Shown here piece after piece: positions 26,413 to 35,310 of a stretch of 64,000 bases of DNA. The notes below the pieces were generated by a model. It was given only the letters and a program-made list of their open reading frames with translations. It was not told the DNA's origin and did no database searches. Position 1 is the first letter of the stretch. Each line of letters opens with the position of its first letter. Made by a program: the position numbers and the translations under genes. Origin of the DNA: Paenibacillus mucilaginosus 3016 (GTDB lineage Bacteria > Bacillota > Bacilli > Paenibacillales > NBRC-103111); NCBI RefSeq assembly GCF_000250655.1, contig NC_016935.1, forward strand, positions 7,582,001 to 7,646,000. The letters are read 5' to 3'.

Positions 26413-27736
26413 CGTTCTTCTTCCTCTCTTTCCTGCCCGTCGATGCCGCGGGTTCCCCGTCCGGCCCAGCATCACCCTTGCCCCGCTTCGCGGTAATGAT
26501 CCAGATCGGGTTCAGCGCTTCGAAGCGCGTCATGTCAAGAATCGGCTTGCTCCGGCTGAGCTGGGCGAGCGTAATGTCCGTCTCGAAGCCCTCCTCGCCG
26601 AACGCCTTGGAGGCGGCCGCCAGATTCTCGATCGTCGCCGCATTGAGCACAATCCGCCCGCCGGGCTTCAGCCTCGCGCAGCAGAGAGCCAGCAGTTCCC
26701 GCAGTTCGCCCCCGCTGCCGCCGATGAAGACCGCATCCGGGCCCGGGAACCCGTCCAGCCCCTCCGGCGCCTTCGCATGCACGGCCGTGATGTCCGTGCG
26801 GAACTTGCGGGCGTTCTGGCGGAAGTTCTCGAGGTCGCCCTCATTCTTCTCCACCGCATACACCGCTCCGTCCCGGGCGATCCGTGCCGCCTCGATCGCC
26901 ACCGAGCCCGTGCAGGTCCCGATGTCCCACACGACGCTGTCGCGCTTCAGGCCGAGGTTCGCGATCGAGAGGATGCGGACCTCCTTCTTCGTGATGAGCC
27001 CCTTGTCCGGCTTGCGCTGGGCGAATTCCCCATCGTCGATGCCGAGCGGCCAGGCCGGCGGCGCTTCGGCGTCTGCCCTCCTGCGCAGCACCACCACATT
27101 GAGCGGCGAAAATGCATCATCCGGCGTCTCCGCAAGCGTCTCCAGTTCATGCCAGCCCGTACGCTCCTGCGGCCCGCCCAGATTCTCGCCGACGAACACG
27201 CGATACTCCGTCATGCCGAAATTCAGCAGGTACCGCGCAATTGCCCCCGGCGTGTTCTTCTCGTCGGTGAGCAGCGCCACCTTGGCGCAGCCGTCGATCC
27301 GCTGGGCCAGGCCCTTCATGCTGCGCCCGTGCACGCTTGTGATCAGGGCGTCCTGCCAGCTCTCGCCCATCCGCGCGAACGCCAATTGCACGGACGAGAC
27401 TTGCGGCAGCACCTCCACCCGGCCGGGCAGCTTGCCCGCCAGGTAGCCGCCGATGCCGTAGAACAGCGGGTCGCCCGATGCGAGCACCACCGCGGGACGT
27501 TCCTCCGCGCGCAGCTTCTCCACCAGCTCACCGAGCCCGCTTTTGAGCACGATCTTCTCCGCCGGATGTTCTTCGAAGAACGTCAGCTGCCGCTCACCGC
27601 CGATGAGCACCTCGCTGCCCCGGATCCGCTCGATATACGCAGCCGGCAGACCTGCCGCCCCGTCGTCCCCGATGCCGATCACGGTAATTCGTTTCGCTTC
27701 CCTGCTTGGTTCCCCAGTCATTGCTCCTTCGCACAC
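26405..27736 (-). CDS. cbiET: Cobalt-precorrin-6B/7 methyltransferase-decarboxylase (CbiE-CbiT fusion)
   Basis: 443 residues. The N-terminal half is CbiE (C5-methyltransferase: ITVIGIGDDGAAGL near 17, VVLASGDPLFYGIGG near 83). The C-terminal half from about 240 is CbiT (C15-methyltransferase and C12 decarboxylase: SVVWDIGTCTGSVAIEAAR and PDAVFIGGSGGELRELL). The fusion equals CobL. The tail is Lys/Arg-rich. The start is ambiguous: GTG 27736 (used here) or ATG 27721; GAGAGGG and GAAGGAG are close to each, but with unfavourable spacing. 33 nt separate it from cbiD. Confidence 0.95.
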   Translation of the reverse strand: MCEGAMTGEPSREAKRITVIGIGDDGAAGLPAAYIERIRGSEVLIGGERQLTFFEEHPAEKIVLKSGLGELVEKLRAEERPAVVLASGDPLFYGIGGYLAGKLPGRVEVLPQVSSVQLAFARMGESWQDALITSVHGRSMKGLAQRIDGCAKVALLTDEKNTPGAIARYLLNFGMTEYRVFVGENLGGPQERTGWHELETLAETPDDAFSPLNVVVLRRRADAEAPPAWPLGIDDGEFAQRKPDKGLITKKEVRILSIANLGLKRDSVVWDIGTCTGSVAIEAARIARDGAVYAVEKNEGDLENFRQNARKFRTDITAVHAKAPEGLDGFPGPDAVFIGGSGGELRELLALCCARLKPGGRIVLNAATIENLAAASKAFGEEGFETDITLAQLSRSKPILDMTRFEALNPIWIITAKRGKGDAGPDGEPAASTGRKERKKNDE

Positions 27737-27769
27737 CCTCTCTGCCCATACCTTCCGCGGCTGCCGGGC

Positions 27770-28912
27770 TTACGCTTCGCCCCACTTCAGGCTCTGCCTC
27801 CCGAGCAGCTTCGCTTTCATGGAGATGATGACCGTCTCGACCTCGAGGTCCATCTCCCGCTGCGGTTCCTTGCCCGCCGCTTCCTTCAAGCCTTCCCTGC
27901 AGCAATAAGTACTCATGATGTCAAAAAAGGCGCTGCAGCCCATCCCGTCCATGAGATCGCCGACCTGCGCCGCCGTGTTCGCCCCCCGAATCTCCTCCAG
28001 CGTTTCTTCGGAAGCTCCTGCCTCCTCGGCCATCCGGGCGAGGAAGCCGAAGTCGACCGGCGCGCTCTTGGAATGCACCATCATGACGCCCTGGGCCACT
28101 TTGGAGAATTTGCCCATCATGCCGACGAGGGTCACCTTGCGGATCCCCTGCCTCGCACACTGCTGGATCGCAAATCCCACGAAATCGCCCATCTCCACGA
28201 ACGCCTCTTCCGGCAGCTCCGGATAGAGGTCCATGCCGAACTTCTCGGTCCGTCCGCCCGTGGACAGGATGACGTGGGTGCAGCCGCCCTTGACGGCCAC
28301 CCGGATCGCCTGGGCCACACTCGCCTTGTAAGCCGCTGTGGAAAAAGGCACTACAATGCCCCGGGTCCCGAGAATCGAGATGCCCCCGACGATGCCGAGC
28401 CGGCCGTTCAGCGTCTTCTTGGCGATCTCCTCGCCGTCCGGCACGGAGACGACCACCCGCACCCCGCGGTGCATGAGCTCGTAGCGGTTGAGCACGTTCG
28501 TCACGGCTTCGCGGATCATCTTGCGCGGAACGGGATTGATCGCCGCCTCGCCCACTTCGACCGGCAGCCCCGGCTTCGTCACCCGGCCGACGCCGACGCC
28601 GCCGTCGAGCTCAATGCCCGGCTCGCTGCGCCAGCTCACCTCGACGATGATGCGGGCGCCGTGCGTCGCATCCGGGTCGTCGCCGCCGTCCTTGATGACC
28701 TCGGCCCAGGCGCGCTCCGGCGAGAAAGAGCAGGCGACGATCTCGAAGGTGACCTCCTGCCCGATGGGCAGCCGGATCGTCGAGTGCGTCTGCCCCTCCT
28801 GCACGATCAGCGCTTCGAGCGCCGCCTGGGCCGCCGCCGTTGCGTTGGCGCCGGTGGTGTATCCGTGGCGCAGCGGCTTGTCTTCCTTGCCGTCCTTCTG
28901 CGCTTCCGCCAT
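27770..28912 (-). CDS. cbiD: Cobalt-precorrin-5B C1-methyltransferase
   Basis: 380 residues. CbiD is the SAM-dependent C-1 methyltransferase of the anaerobic route and marks the pathway as cobalt-early. Seen: LRHGYTTGANATAAAQAALE at the N terminus, GVGVGRVTKPGLPVEVGEAA near 105, GGISILGTRGIVVPFSTAAY near 170 and LVGMMGKFSKVAQGVMMVHS near 260. ATG 28912 follows the cbiC stop by 6 nt. Confidence 0.97.
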   Translation of the reverse strand: MAEAQKDGKEDKPLRHGYTTGANATAAAQAALEALIVQEGQTHSTIRLPIGQEVTFEIVACSFSPERAWAEVIKDGGDDPDATHGARIIVEVSWRSEPGIELDGGVGVGRVTKPGLPVEVGEAAINPVPRKMIREAVTNVLNRYELMHRGVRVVVSVPDGEEIAKKTLNGRLGIVGGISILGTRGIVVPFSTAAYKASVAQAIRVAVKGGCTHVILSTGGRTEKFGMDLYPELPEEAFVEMGDFVGFAIQQCARQGIRKVTLVGMMGKFSKVAQGVMMVHSKSAPVDFGFLARMAEEAGASEETLEEIRGANTAAQVGDLMDGMGCSAFFDIMSTYCCREGLKEAAGKEPQREMDLEVETVIISMKAKLLGRQSLKWGEA

Positions 28913-28918
28913 GGCCTC

Positions 28919-29569
28919 TTACCCCATCTGCTCCGCGAGCAGCGAGATCGCGTTGACCGTCGCCACCGCGACCGGCGAGCCGCCCTTGCGCCCGATATTC
29001 GTGATGAACGGAATGTCGAGCTTCAGGAGCTCGTCCTTCGACTCTTCCGCCGACACGAATCCGACCGGCACGCCGACGATCAGGCCCGGCCTTGCTTCGC
29101 CGTCCTTCACCATGCGGATCAGCTCGAGCAGCGCCGTCGGCGCGTTGCCGATGGCGTAAATCGCACCGTCCGCTTCCCTTGCCGCCTTGCGGATCGAGAT
29201 AATCGCCCGCGTCGTGTTCAGGCGCTTCGCCTCCTGCATGACATCCGGGTCCGAGATGTAGACGCGCACGTCGCCGCCGAATTTCTCAATGCGGGGCTTC
29301 GAAATGCCCGACTGCACCATCTGCACGTCGGCGATCACCGGACGGCCGCTGCGGATCGCCTGGATGCCGGCCTGGATCGCATCCGGATGGAAGCGCAGGC
29401 TGCGCCCGAGCTCAAAATCCGCGGAGGCGTGAATAACGCGCTGCACGACCTTGAACTGCTCGTCCGAGTAATCGTGGGGGCCGAGCTCCTCGGTAATCAT
29501 TTTGAACGAAATCTCCTCAATCTCCTGCGGCTGAACGCTCAGCGGCTTGAACTCCGTACGAAAATCCAT
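28919..29569 (-). CDS. cbiC: Cobalt-precorrin-8 methylmutase
   Basis: 216 residues, CbiC/CobH. It moves the methyl group from C-11 to C-12 to give cobyrinate. The catalytic His is in VQRVIHASADFELG (near 47). Other family features are PVIADVQMVQSGI and PTALLELIRMVKDG, VGVPVGFVSAEESKDELL. The ATG overlaps the cobK stop by one base (TAATG). Confidence 0.97.
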   Translation of the reverse strand: MDFRTEFKPLSVQPQEIEEISFKMITEELGPHDYSDEQFKVVQRVIHASADFELGRSLRFHPDAIQAGIQAIRSGRPVIADVQMVQSGISKPRIEKFGGDVRVYISDPDVMQEAKRLNTTRAIISIRKAAREADGAIYAIGNAPTALLELIRMVKDGEARPGLIVGVPVGFVSAEESKDELLKLDIPFITNIGRKGGSPVAVATVNAISLLAEQMG

Positions 29570-30354
29570 TAGTCCCGCACCTCCTGTAGTAGTTGCAGTC
29601 CGGCCAGCTCGGCCGTCACGCCTTCAAAATCCGAATGGGTCACCCCGTACTCCAGCTGCGGGCGCCCGATGACAATCGTATCGATGTCGAGCTCGAGGGC
29701 GGCGGACAGCTTCTCCTCCACCGCGCCGACCTGCCCGCTTTCCTTGGTGATGATCGTGGTGACGCCGTAATGCTTGTACATCGCCTGGTTCAGCTCCTTG
29801 CCGAACGGACCCTGCATCGCGATGATGTGCTTCTGAGGCAGCCCGAGCGCCTCGCATTTCTCCATGTTGTCCTTGCGGGGCAGCATGCGGGCGACCAGCG
29901 TCGTATCCGGCAGCCCCAGCAGTTTCTCGGTAAAAATCTGCAGCGTCTTGCTGCCCGTCGTGAGCAGGATCGTGCCCCGCTTCTCGGCGGCCAGCTCCGC
30001 CGCCTGTTCGTAGTCGTCGACGAAGTGGAGCTTCGGGTGGGCCGCATACTGGCCCCGCTCCCGCTCGTAGCGCACGTACGGCACGCCGGCGGCTTCCGCC
30101 GCCGCCATCGCGTTGCGCGACGCTTCCTCCGCGAACGGATGAGAAGCGTCGACGACGGCGCGGAAGCCGCGCTCCGCGATCAGCCCGCGGAGCTGTTCGG
30201 CGTTCAGGCGCCCGGTCTGCACCGGCAGGCCGGCCTCCCCCAGCGAGGAGGCCGCGCTCTCGGTCACGACGGTGCAGAGCAGCGGATAGCCCGCCGCCTG
30301 GATGCGCAGCGCCAGCTCTCTGGCGTCGCTCGTACCGGCGAGGACGAGGATCAT
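29569..30354 (-). CDS. cobK: Precorrin-6A/cobalt-precorrin-6A reductase
   Basis: 261 residues, CobK/CbiJ. NAD(P)H-dependent reduction of the corrin macrocycle. Seen: ILVLAGTSDARELALRIQAA at the start, VDASHPFAEEASRNAM near 70, TTGSKTLQIFTEKL near 130, and IAMQGPFGKELNQAMYKHYG near 180. It overlaps cbiX by 4 nt (ATGA). Confidence 0.95.
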   Translation of the reverse strand: MILVLAGTSDARELALRIQAAGYPLLCTVVTESAASSLGEAGLPVQTGRLNAEQLRGLIAERGFRAVVDASHPFAEEASRNAMAAAEAAGVPYVRYERERGQYAAHPKLHFVDDYEQAAELAAEKRGTILLTTGSKTLQIFTEKLLGLPDTTLVARMLPRKDNMEKCEALGLPQKHIIAMQGPFGKELNQAMYKHYGVTTIITKESGQVGAVEEKLSAALELDIDTIVIGRPQLEYGVTHSDFEGVTAELAGLQLLQEVRD

Positions 30355-31415
30355 ACCGGCACCCCTTTTCCCGCCTCCGGCGCCGGCTTGGTGCTGGTAT
30401 TGTGCGCGTGGTCGTGGCTGTGATCGTGCGCGTGGTCATGGTTGTGCGTGTGGTCATGGTTGTGCGTGTGGTCATGATGATCGTGATCATGATCATGCCC
30501 GTGGCTGTGATCATGCGCATGCACATGCCCGTGGTCATGATGGTGATGATCATGATTGTGGTCGTGATGATGATGGTCGTGCCCATGCTCATGATCGTGA
30601 TGATGGTGGTCCGCATGCTTCAGCGCTTCGATGCGGTATTGGCACATGTCACAGTTGGCCTTGGCCTCACCCATCAGCGCTTCCTCGGCCCGGTCACGCA
30701 GAATCTCGCGCAGCATCGGATGGAACCCGAAGTAGTCGGCCAGCACGAAGCTGTGGTCCGGATACTTCAGCGCGAACTCGGCCATCATCGCCTCCATCCG
30801 CTTGATCAGCACCCCGGTGAACAGGAAGTAAGGCAGCACGATCACCCGCTTCGCCCCCAGGCGGATACAGCGTTCGATTCCCTCATCCGCCAGGGGAGCC
30901 GTCACTCCGATGAAAGCCGTTTCCACATACTTGAACTTCAGGCGCTCCCACAGCAGGCGGGAGACTTTGAACAAATCGCTGTTCGCATCCGCATCGCTGC
31001 TGCCCCGTCCGATAACCAGCAGCGCCGTATCGTCATACGCCAGCGAAGGATCGAAACCCGCATCCTGAACGCGGGAGGTGAGAATGTCGAGCGCCAGCTC
31101 GTGCACCCCGATCGGCCGGCCGTAATCGAACTGCACCTGCGGATACTGCAGACGCGCCGCATCAATCGCCGCCGGAATATGCAGCTTCGCATGCCCCGCC
31201 GCAAACAGCGTGATCGGCACGACCGCCACCTGCGTCGCCCCCCGCTTCACGCACGTTGCAATGCCGGTGCGGATCGACGGCGCTTCGAACTCCAGGAAGC
31301 ACGTCTCCACAATCGGCACCGTCAGCCGGCTCGTCAGGGAGTCCACCATCTCTCTCACTTCCTGATTCCCTTCCGCATCCCGGCTGCCATGTCCTACAAA
31401 TAATATCGCCTTCAA
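30351..31415 (-). CDS. cbiX: Sirohydrochlorin cobaltochelatase, long His-rich form
   Basis: 354 residues. It inserts Co(II) into sirohydrochlorin, the entry step of the anaerobic pathway. Two chelatase repeats: FVGHGSRDAEGNQEVREM with GHAKLHIPAA (active-site His), and LLVIGRGSSDADANSDL with LPYFLFTGVLIKRM. Residues about 258-264 hold a CDMCQYR motif, comparable to the Fe-S MXCXXC site reported for B. megaterium CbiXL. Residues about 267-340 are a His/Asp tail with about 40 His, likely a metal reservoir (inference). The start codon is TTG 31415, supported by AAGGAGG 8 nt upstream and FVGHGS at the correct distance. Confidence 0.95.
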   Translation of the reverse strand: MKAILFVGHGSRDAEGNQEVREMVDSLTSRLTVPIVETCFLEFEAPSIRTGIATCVKRGATQVAVVPITLFAAGHAKLHIPAAIDAARLQYPQVQFDYGRPIGVHELALDILTSRVQDAGFDPSLAYDDTALLVIGRGSSDADANSDLFKVSRLLWERLKFKYVETAFIGVTAPLADEGIERCIRLGAKRVIVLPYFLFTGVLIKRMEAMMAEFALKYPDHSFVLADYFGFHPMLREILRDRAEEALMGEAKANCDMCQYRIEALKHADHHHHDHEHGHDHHHHDHNHDHHHHDHGHVHAHDHSHGHDHDHDHHDHTHNHDHTHNHDHAHDHSHDHAHNTSTKPAPEAGKGVPV

Positions 31416-31889
31416 TACGTCACCCTCCTTGTACCCTCGTTATATGATCGGACCCGCCATCTTTTTCCACTTGTCCGCTACATTATTTTGAAATGGTGCT
31501 TAGCCTCGGTAGCCGCCTCTTTCACAAATAGCGGAACTGTAGTTCGCTATTCACCTCTCGAGCGGGCTCTTTTCGTAAATAGCGGAAGTATAGTTCGCTA
31601 TTTCTCCTTGGACAGGGCTTGAGCCGCCCCCGCAGCCGAAATAAGGAACCTGAGTTCCGCTATTTCCGGGTTTCCCCCTCTGGAACGGCTCAATAAGGCA
31701 TCCCAGTTCCGTTATTTGCGCTGAGCCGCAGAATAATCGCCTCTGCGGACAGGGAAGGCTTTCCCCCGAGGGATAAAATCATTGTGCGAGGGCTCTACCG
31801 GAGCCCCATGCATCACGTCAGCAAGAAAAGCAGAGTATACCGCAGTACTGCGCTTTTATCGCCTATGCCTGGATGTATCCCCTTGCTGC
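31416..31889. other. 474-bp gap between cobJ and cbiX filled with repeats
   Basis: No ORF and no terminator are seen. The centre is the palindromic array at 31526-31717. It interrupts an otherwise tightly overlapping operon. Confidence 0.7.
31526..31717. repeat. Four-copy palindromic repeat array, about 51-bp period (locus 1)
   Basis: Copies start at 31526, 31577, 31638 and 31692. Each is an imperfect palindrome of about 26 bp of the form AATAGCGGAAC...GTTCGCTATT, followed by a spacer of about 25 bp that is itself partly conserved. The same family recurs at 45411-45540. Hairpins in RNA could affect the cobJ-cbiX junction. Confidence 0.85.
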
Positions 31890-33980
31890 TTAATCGCCGC
31901 AGAGGGCATTTTCGATCTCGAACGCAGCCGGTTCGCGGTATTTGAAGCCCTCCACTTCCTTGACGCGGGCAAAATACTTATGGAACCGCTCGTTCGGATG
32001 TCCTTTGTCCGCATACCCGCGGACGATGCGCTCAATGGTCTCGATCAGCCGGTCCGGCTCGATCCCTTCCGCCACCGGCACGCCGGGATGAGCATTGCGG
32101 CCGACCGTTTTGCCGCCGAGGAACAGATCGAACTTCTCCCGCCGGTAAACGATACCGATGTCTTCCTTCACGGCACCATAGCAGGCCATCCCGCAGCCGT
32201 TGAAGCCGATCTTGAGCTCCTTCGGCACCTTCATGCCGCCGAGCTTTCCGTGGATCTGCTCCAGATACGGCACCGAGTCGCCTTTGTCCATATTGCAGAA
32301 GTCGCACGCCTTCAGCTGTACTACGTCGCCCACCGGGGCGAGCAGCAGTCCGGCAGCCCTCAGCCGCTTCGTGACGCTGTCCGGGTCCGCGGTCTTCAGC
32401 CGAATGAGCAGCTGGTGGTGCGGCGTGTACTCCATCGAGCCCTTCTCGCCGACCACCTCGGCCAGCAGCATCATCTGGGCGCTGGTGATCCGCTTCTCGG
32501 CCAACCCCGGCGAGACGGCGAACTCGAGGATCGCCTCCTGCCGGAACAGCCTCGCAGCCGCCGCAGCGCCTGCTGCTGCCGGTGCGGCGCCCTGACCGCT
32601 TACGCGTCCGAGCGCCTCCAGCGCCAGGGCCAGCGGCCCCGCGGCGCCGGCCGCCGCCGGTGCCGCTTCGCGCTCGGCTACGGCGACAGCGGCGCTCGAC
32701 GCCGGGACGCCGGCCGCCGCTGCAGCCGGGCTGTCGCCTACCGGCGCTGCGCTTCCGCCCGCCGGGCGCACCGCTGCCCGCAGCACCGCCGCGTCATGCG
32801 CCGCACCGCCGGCCGCCTCTTCGGCCTCCCAGCCATCATCCTCGTCGCCCACCGGCCACGCCCGCTCCGACGCCTGCTGCGCCGCCGTGCCGCCGGCCGC
32901 CTCATCGGCCTCCCAGCCGTCGTCCTCGTCGCCTACCGGCCACGCCCGCTCCGACGCCTGCTGCGCCGCACCGCCGGCCGCCTCTTCGGCCTCCCAGCCG
33001 TCATCTTCGTCGCCTACCGGCCACGCCCGCTCCGACGCCTGCTGCGCCGCCGTGCCGCCGGCCGCCTCTTCGGCCTCCCAGCCGTCGTCTTCGTCGCCTA
33101 CCGGCCACGCCCGCTCCGACGCCTGCTGCGCCGCTGTGCCGCCGGCCGCCGTCGCCTCCAGCGACCATGGCTCCGCCTCCTGGCGCAGCCGCTCGTGCGG
33201 CCGCAGCGGCTGCACGTCTGCACCCAGCGTATACTTGCGCTGGTAGCCGCGCGGCGTAATCATCAGACCGTCATACACGACGGTCGTCGAGTTGCCGATG
33301 ATCACGGTCGTCAGCATGCCGATATCATGCTCGAGCATGGCCTCCAGCGTGGTGACCTCGATCTCCTGGCGGTCACGGTAGGCGCTTTTGACAATACCGA
33401 CCGGGGTGTCCGGCGAACGGTACTTGAGCAGCATCTTCTGCGTCTCGACGATCTGCCGGGTACGCCTTCCGCTGCGCGGATTGTACAGCGCGATGACAAA
33501 ATCCGCAGCAGCAGCCGCCTCCACCCGGCGGATGATCAGCTCCCAGGGTGTCAGGTGATCGCTCAGCGAGATCGTACACGCATCGTGCATGACCGGCGCA
33601 CCGAGCAGCGATGCGGTCGAGTTGATTGCCGAGATCCCGGGGATCACCTCGACCTCCACGCCGGTTTCTTTGCGCCAGCCGCGCTCCATCAGCACCTCGT
33701 AGACAAGACCGGCCATGCCGTACACCCCCGCGTCACCGCTCGAGATGACCGCCACCTTAAGGCCCGCTTCCGCCTGGCGCACCGCTTCCTGTGCCCGGGA
33801 GACCTCCTCCGTCATTCCTGTACGCACGACCTGCTGGTCGCTCAGCAGTCCCCGGATCAAATCCACGTACGTGTTGTATCCGATGACGACATCGCTTTCC
33901 TGAATCGCTTCCCGCGCCCGCTGCGTAATGTGCTCGAAGCTCCCCGGTCCGAAGCCGATAATCAATAATTTGCCTTTCAT
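31890..33980 (-). CDS. cobJ: Precorrin-3B C17-methyltransferase fused to a sirohaem reductase-like domain
   Basis: 696 residues. Residues 1-250 are CbiH/CobJ, the ring-contracting C17-methyltransferase (LLIIGFGPGSFEHITQRARE, VISSGDAGVYGMAGL, VEVIPGISAINSTASLLGA). Residues about 280-390 are four near-identical 27-28-residue repeats, then an Ala-rich linker to about 480. Residues about 485-690 resemble a nitrite/sulfite reductase half, with ACDFCNMDKGDS and NGCGMACYGAVKEDIG supplying four Cys for a 4Fe-4S cluster. An extended CbiH with such a domain is known from B. megaterium (CbiH60). ATG 33980 has GAGGGGGAG upstream. First gene after the riboswitch. Confidence 0.94.
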   Translation of the reverse strand: MKGKLLIIGFGPGSFEHITQRAREAIQESDVVIGYNTYVDLIRGLLSDQQVVRTGMTEEVSRAQEAVRQAEAGLKVAVISSGDAGVYGMAGLVYEVLMERGWRKETGVEVEVIPGISAINSTASLLGAPVMHDACTISLSDHLTPWELIIRRVEAAAAADFVIALYNPRSGRRTRQIVETQKMLLKYRSPDTPVGIVKSAYRDRQEIEVTTLEAMLEHDIGMLTTVIIGNSTTVVYDGLMITPRGYQRKYTLGADVQPLRPHERLRQEAEPWSLEATAAGGTAAQQASERAWPVGDEDDGWEAEEAAGGTAAQQASERAWPVGDEDDGWEAEEAAGGAAQQASERAWPVGDEDDGWEADEAAGGTAAQQASERAWPVGDEDDGWEAEEAAGGAAHDAAVLRAAVRPAGGSAAPVGDSPAAAAAGVPASSAAVAVAEREAAPAAAGAAGPLALALEALGRVSGQGAAPAAAGAAAAARLFRQEAILEFAVSPGLAEKRITSAQMMLLAEVVGEKGSMEYTPHHQLLIRLKTADPDSVTKRLRAAGLLLAPVGDVVQLKACDFCNMDKGDSVPYLEQIHGKLGGMKVPKELKIGFNGCGMACYGAVKEDIGIVYRREKFDLFLGGKTVGRNAHPGVPVAEGIEPDRLIETIERIVRGYADKGHPNERFHKYFARVKEVEGFKYREPAAFEIENALCGD
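32812..33144 (-). repeat. Tandem repeat of four 84/81-bp units within cobJ
   Basis: Units begin at 32812, 32896, 32977 and 33061 and differ by a few bases; the second in plus-strand order is 81 bp (one Thr codon missing). Each encodes a 27-28-residue segment with the core ASERAWPVGDEDDGWEA. Frame is kept throughout. The near identity suggests recent slippage or recombination. Confidence 0.93.
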
Positions 33981-34051
33981 CCTGCTCCCCCTCTCCGCTC
34001 TCCCAAACCTTCACGCTTCCCTGCAAGCCCTGCGGATCTATCCGGAACATC

Positions 34052-34082
34052 AAAAAAAGCATCCTCCTTATGGAAGATGCTT
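34052..34082 (-). terminator. Intrinsic terminator between riboswitch and cobJ
   Basis: The minus strand shows AAGCATCTTCC, loop ATAA, GGAGGATGCTT and a T run, 72 nt before the cobJ start. It is the likely expression platform of the upstream B12 riboswitch, although about 190 nt separate it from the aptamer. Confidence 0.85.
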
Positions 34083-34274
34083 GGACGATTGCGGTTCAAG
34101 GTCTTACGTACCCGGGTCCCGGCAGCGGACCGCTCAGCCTCATGGGCCCGATCGATCCTGCCGGCCAGCGGGGTACAGCCTGCTGCCGTTCTCGTTCACC
34201 TCCCTATCCGCGTAGGTCGCATGGTGAATGGATGCGGACCGCACCGCCGGGATCCCCCGGAGAATACAGCCGCA

Positions 34275-34445
34275 GCCGAACAGGCAGGTCTCCTGACTTG
34301 CGTCTCATCGCTTCACTCCGCTGCCTTCCCATCGAATGCTCAACAGTGGCTTGTCGTATCGGTGAAGCTCCTCGCTTACAGTGGCGGGACCGTGCCGGAA
34401 TTTCACCGGCTTCCCTTTTCATCCGAATCCTCTGCCTGCCGGCAG
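34275..34445 (-). promoter_or_regulatory. Cobalamin riboswitch of the biosynthesis operon
   Basis: The minus strand contains the conserved aptamer blocks in order: GGGAAGCCGGTGAAATTCCGG, CGGTCCCGCCACTGTAAGC (B12 box region) and AGTCAGGAGACCTGCCTG at the 3' side. Adenosylcobalamin binding is expected to reduce expression of cobJ and the genes behind it. Confidence 0.95.
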
Positions 34446-34478
34446 GGATGTCGTCACCTGTTCGTTACCATATATGAA

Positions 34479-34507
34479 ATTGTCGGGTTGGTCATCAGCT
34501 TGGTAAA
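34479..34507 (-). promoter_or_regulatory. Likely promoter of the cobalamin operon
   Basis: On the minus strand TTTACC (34507-34502), a 17-bp spacer, and GACAAT (34484-34479). Transcription would start about 25-30 nt before the aptamer. Confidence 0.5.
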
Positions 34508-34831
34508 TCCTGCATTACTCTTCATGATAGCACGTCCGTTCCGAAACTGTCTACCGCGCAGCCCGGCCACACGGCTCACGCTAAACGCCTCCCGGCTGCC
34601 CACGCCCTTTTGCCTGCCGGCACCTCCTCGGTCCTTCCTCCCGAACAGCGGTCATACAGCAGGGGCAGCCTCGCCTCATCACCCTACTCCAGACCATTCC
34701 ACGCTCCGGCCCCTTATCGTAATCCTGTTCAACAAGAGCCGTATGGGGTATGCTCAAGATGACCGTTCCGCAGTGTGGACCCACCGTTTTTTTCATCTGC
34801 CGAACCATTATATGAAAAGGAGACCGCCCTC
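34508..34831. other. Intergenic region, divergent cobJ and YjbR genes
   Basis: I see no gene, repeat or structured element here beyond the promoter already listed and the ribosome-binding site AAAAGGAG of the YjbR gene at its right edge. Confidence 0.5.
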
Positions 34832-35197
34832 ATGAATCATGCTTATCTTATTGAGCAGGGATTGGCCAAGCCCGGCGTCACCCTCCGCTATCCGTTCGAT
34901 CCGGCGATGCCGGTGCTCTTTGTCGGCTCCAAGATGTTTGCCCTCCTCAGCACCCACGGCGGCCGGCCCAGCGCCAACCTCAAAGGAGATCCCGAAACCA
35001 ATTGGCTCCTGCGGGAGAGCCATCCGGACACCGTCCTCCCCGGCTACCACATGAACAAGCGGCACTGGAACACCGTCGTGCTCGACGGCAGCTTAAGCGA
35101 AGGCGAGATCCTGGACATGTTAGACGAATCCTACCGGCTCGTGTGCCGCAACCTGCCCAAAGCAGAGCGGCCGCCCATGCAGCAGGAAAGCCGCTGA
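34832..35197 (+). CDS. MmcQ/YjbR family protein
   Basis: 121 residues. Family features: LTRYPFDPAMPVLFVGSKMF-like opening (GVTLRYPFDPAMPVLFVGSK), NLKGDPETNWLLRESHPD, PGYHMNKRHWNTVVLDG, and a C-terminal helix EGEILDMLDESYRLV. The fold resembles a DNA-binding CyaY-like domain, but the cellular role is unknown. ATG 34832 has AAAAGGAG about 10 nt upstream; the 19-residue longer frame is unsupported. Confidence 0.9.
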   Translation: MNHAYLIEQGLAKPGVTLRYPFDPAMPVLFVGSKMFALLSTHGGRPSANLKGDPETNWLLRESHPDTVLPGYHMNKRHWNTVVLDGSLSEGEILDMLDESYRLVCRNLPKAERPPMQQESR

Positions 35198-35310
35198 AGA
35201 ACCTTCACTCCCCTTCCGTACCGCATCTTTCGGCCTCAGCCGACATCATCCTTCCCGCGGCGACATAAATATGAAGGAAGACGTGTTTGTCTGCCCGAAA
35301 GGAGGAACGA

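Noticed and set aside
32812..33144. Regular 84-bp repeats considered as a CRISPR array
   Set aside because: Units are directly tandem with no unique spacers, stay in the cobJ frame and have no cas genes nearby.
34077..34835. 252-codon plus-strand frame across the cob riboswitch
   Set aside because: It is antisense to the conserved B12 aptamer and lacks a start signal; the real gene starts at 34832 in another context.
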